Origin: Gonium pectorale
Taxonomy: Eukaryota; Chlorophyta; Chlorophyceae; Chlamydomonadales; Volvocaceae
DNA: 10,399 bases
Assembly: GCA_001584585.1 (NCBI GenBank)
Contig: LSYV01000062.1
Span: 181,844 to 192,242 of the forward strand
Direction: 5' to 3'
Positions 8,724-10,399 of the stretch are shown here, one piece after another. Every line of letters begins with the position of its first letter. Positions within the stretch are counted from its first letter, which is position 1. Both the position numbers and the translations under genes were made by a program. The notes under the pieces were generated by a model. The model did no database searches and was not told the DNA's origin. It saw only the letters and a program-made list of their open reading frames with translations.

Positions 8724-10399
8724 CTAGTCGTCCGTCCCGCCCAGCGCGAGCCCCTCCAGCTCGTCGTTGACGCTGTCACCCCCCTCCTCCTCCTCCTCAT
8801 CGCCACCGCCACCGCCACCGCTGCCTGGCCGGCCCGGGCCCCGGCCCGCGCCGCGCCCCAGCCCCGGCGGTGTGACAGCCGGCTCGTGCAGCGCGTACCG
8901 CAGCAGGCTGGCCTGCTGCGTGCCCACCAGCACCTCGGCGCGGTCGTAGCGGAGCGCCAGGCAGCGGAACTCCTCCGTGTCGTGCGCAAACCTAGGGCGT
9001 GGGCGCGTGGGCGCGGGCGTAGGGCGCGGAAGGAGGGATGGGAGAGGGTTCGGGGAGGTCTGGAGGTCTGGAGGTTGCAATGCGCAGCAGCTACGAGTGG
9101 AGCGCTGGACCTTCACGTCAGAACAAGGCCAGGCGCATCAACATATCAACGCCTATGTGCCAGGCCCCTTATTACCTGTGCAGCACCTGCCCCGCCACGT
9201 AGTCCCACACGAGCAGCTGCCCGTCCAGGCTGCAGCTGACCAGGTTGCCGCTGCTGGGCAGCACGTCCAGCCCCGTCACAGGGCGGCGGTGGTGCACCAG
9301 CGTCTTGAGCGGCCGACCGCTGAAGGCCGCCTTGAAGGAGACCTGCTGCGGCGAGGGCGCGGAGGGTCCGCCGGGCGGGGGCGGTACGCCCGAGCTGGAG
9401 GAGCTGTGCGCTCCCTGCGCGCGGGTGCCTGCGGGGGACGGACAGGAGGGCGGGCAGGAGGCTTCGCGGCGTGCTGATATAAGACTTTTGGTGCAACTCC
9501 TTTCCCGGCATACGGGGGTGGGTGCCGGCGGAGTGACATCGACAGAGAGGAGCGGGGCGCGAGGCCGAGGAAGTCGGCCTGCGGTGTGCCGCGCAGGCGC
9601 TGCTCTTACACGCAGTGAAGAGCCTCCCTGCGAGTGCGGGCCCCCACCGGGTGGTCTTTGGTCCCATGCAACGCTTGCCGTTCGCCAGCCTCCCAGCGCT
9701 CCGCCCGACAGTGACGCCCATACGGCGATGAAACCCACACAGCACACCATTGCCGTCACATCCATCACCCGCCAATGCCGCCAGCGCGGCTGGCTGCCGT
9801 ACGCACCCGTGTACGGCGCCTTGGACCCGCCGGCGGGCACGGTGTCCCACAGGCATATGTTGCAGTCGTCGGAGCCCGAGAAGAGGAAGTTGGAGTCGAG
9901 CGCCAGGCAGGTGATGGCGTCCTTGTGGCCGCTGTGGCAGCCCAGGTACTCGTAGCCGGTGCCCGCCCACACCTGCGGTGCGGCGCCGACCACCGGTGGC
10001 TCCAAAATTGGTGTCGAGGGTTGTGTGTTGTGCGCATGTGTGTTGGGGGGGTGCGTTTGTCCCCATTGGTCGAGTAGGCTCCTCAAGTGCCATTCGAACT
10101 GGCCAAGACAGACCCCGCCCGCCTTTTCCGCGCCCTGTCGCCCTCACGATAAAATGGAAGCCAGAGAATGGCCATTGACCACAAAGGAAGCGCCCCCCAC
10201 CTTGATGACCTTGTCCGTGCCCGCCGTCACGATGACCTTCTTGAGCGGGTCGAACTTTAGCGCCAGGATCTCCGGCTCGGGAGCTGACAGCACCCTCCGC
10301 AGCGTGTCCGCGGCGGCGTGCCCCGCGCCCGCCGCAATCGCGCCCGGCGGCAGCTGCGGCGGCAATCCCGGCAGAGAGCCGCGCTCGGGCGTCAGCCCG
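8724..10399 (-). CDS. WD40-repeat beta-propeller protein, C-terminal 294 residues, four exons, 5' end beyond right edge
   Basis: Exons, read leftward: 10399-10201, 9972-9807, 9428-9176, 8991-8724 (stop TAG 8726-8724). Phases at the three junctions are 0, 1 and 2, and each match. They rebuild VIK|VWAG, YT-G-TR and LH-R-FAHD, which are smooth WD40 sequence. Residue numbers count from the edge. One repeat ends with EILALKFDPLKK...GTDKVIKVW (residue 68). A second has GH at 81-82, AITCLALDSNFLFSGSDD, and WD at 108-109. A third has HHRRPVTGLDVLP...SLDGQLLVWD, with WD at 196-197. A fourth, degenerate repeat (207-242) has HDTEEFRCLALRYDR...LLRYAL without a terminal WD. A Pro/Ser/Gly insertion (127-150) lies between repeats two and three. 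The tail is Gly-rich, then acidic (DEEEEE), then polar. WD40 propellers act as interaction scaffolds. A ciliary protein of the WDR49/CFAP337 kind is possible, but I cannot establish it. Confidence 0.85.
8784..8820 (-). repeat. Coding microsatellite: Glu run and Gly run in the WD40 protein tail
   Basis: On the plus strand CTC/TCC-type triplets (8784-8798) are followed by CCACCG-type triplets (8801-8820). On the minus strand these encode six Gly, then an Asp and five Glu. Such triplet runs expand and contract by slippage, so the tail length probably differs between strains. The reading frame stays intact through them. Confidence 0.7.
9054..9075. repeat. Short tandem repeat of GGAGGTCT in a WD40-gene intron
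   Basis: GGAGGTCT occurs at 9054-9061 and 9062-9069 with a partial third copy to 9075. It lies in the 184-nt intron 8992-9175. The same intron has a GGGCG-rich, near-repetitive stretch at 8995-9030, which on the coding strand forms a pyrimidine-rich run before the CTAG acceptor. No function is implied. Confidence 0.6.

Noticed and set aside
8394..9239. A 281-codon plus-strand open frame
   Set aside because: It runs antisense to the last WD40 exons, which have clear motifs and matching splice phases. Its translation is Arg/Ala/Pro-rich and low complexity.

Overview
This looks like nuclear DNA of a green alga of the Chlamydomonas/Volvox type. The coding blocks are very GC-rich with a strong C/G third-position bias. 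They are cut by GT-AG introns of about 130 to 380 nt whose reading phases match. A doubled TGTAA motif, the volvocine poly(A) signal, lies downstream of one gene. There are no bacterial operons, Shine-Dalgarno sites, CRISPR arrays or insertion sequences. The species call is inference from style, not from a marker gene.

Layout. Three protein genes all read on the minus strand. (A) Left end to 1394: the first four exons (210 residues) of an N-terminally membrane-anchored amidohydrolase of the YtcJ/LAF3 type. Its 3' two thirds lie beyond the left edge. (B) 3945 to about 7001: a large two-exon alanine/leucine-rich helical protein (about 915 residues visible) that I do not recognise. Its 3' UTR probably runs to about 3050 and carries a striking 13-bp inverted repeat just before a doubled TGTAA. 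Its 5' end is unresolved. (C) 8724 to the right edge: the last four exons (294 residues) of a WD40 beta-propeller protein with a Pro/Ser loop insertion and a Gly-rich, acidic C-terminal tail.

Between the genes, 1395-3050 and 7002-8723 hold no gene I can support. They contain short dyads, a small tandem repeat and two hairpins. There is no sign that the three genes form a pathway; they look like ordinary neighbours on one strand. The most useful results are the phase-consistent exon models, the alternative C-terminus of gene B if its intron is retained, the ambiguous 5' end of gene B, and the 3' UTR hairpin. I found no convincing evidence of a new multi-gene system.
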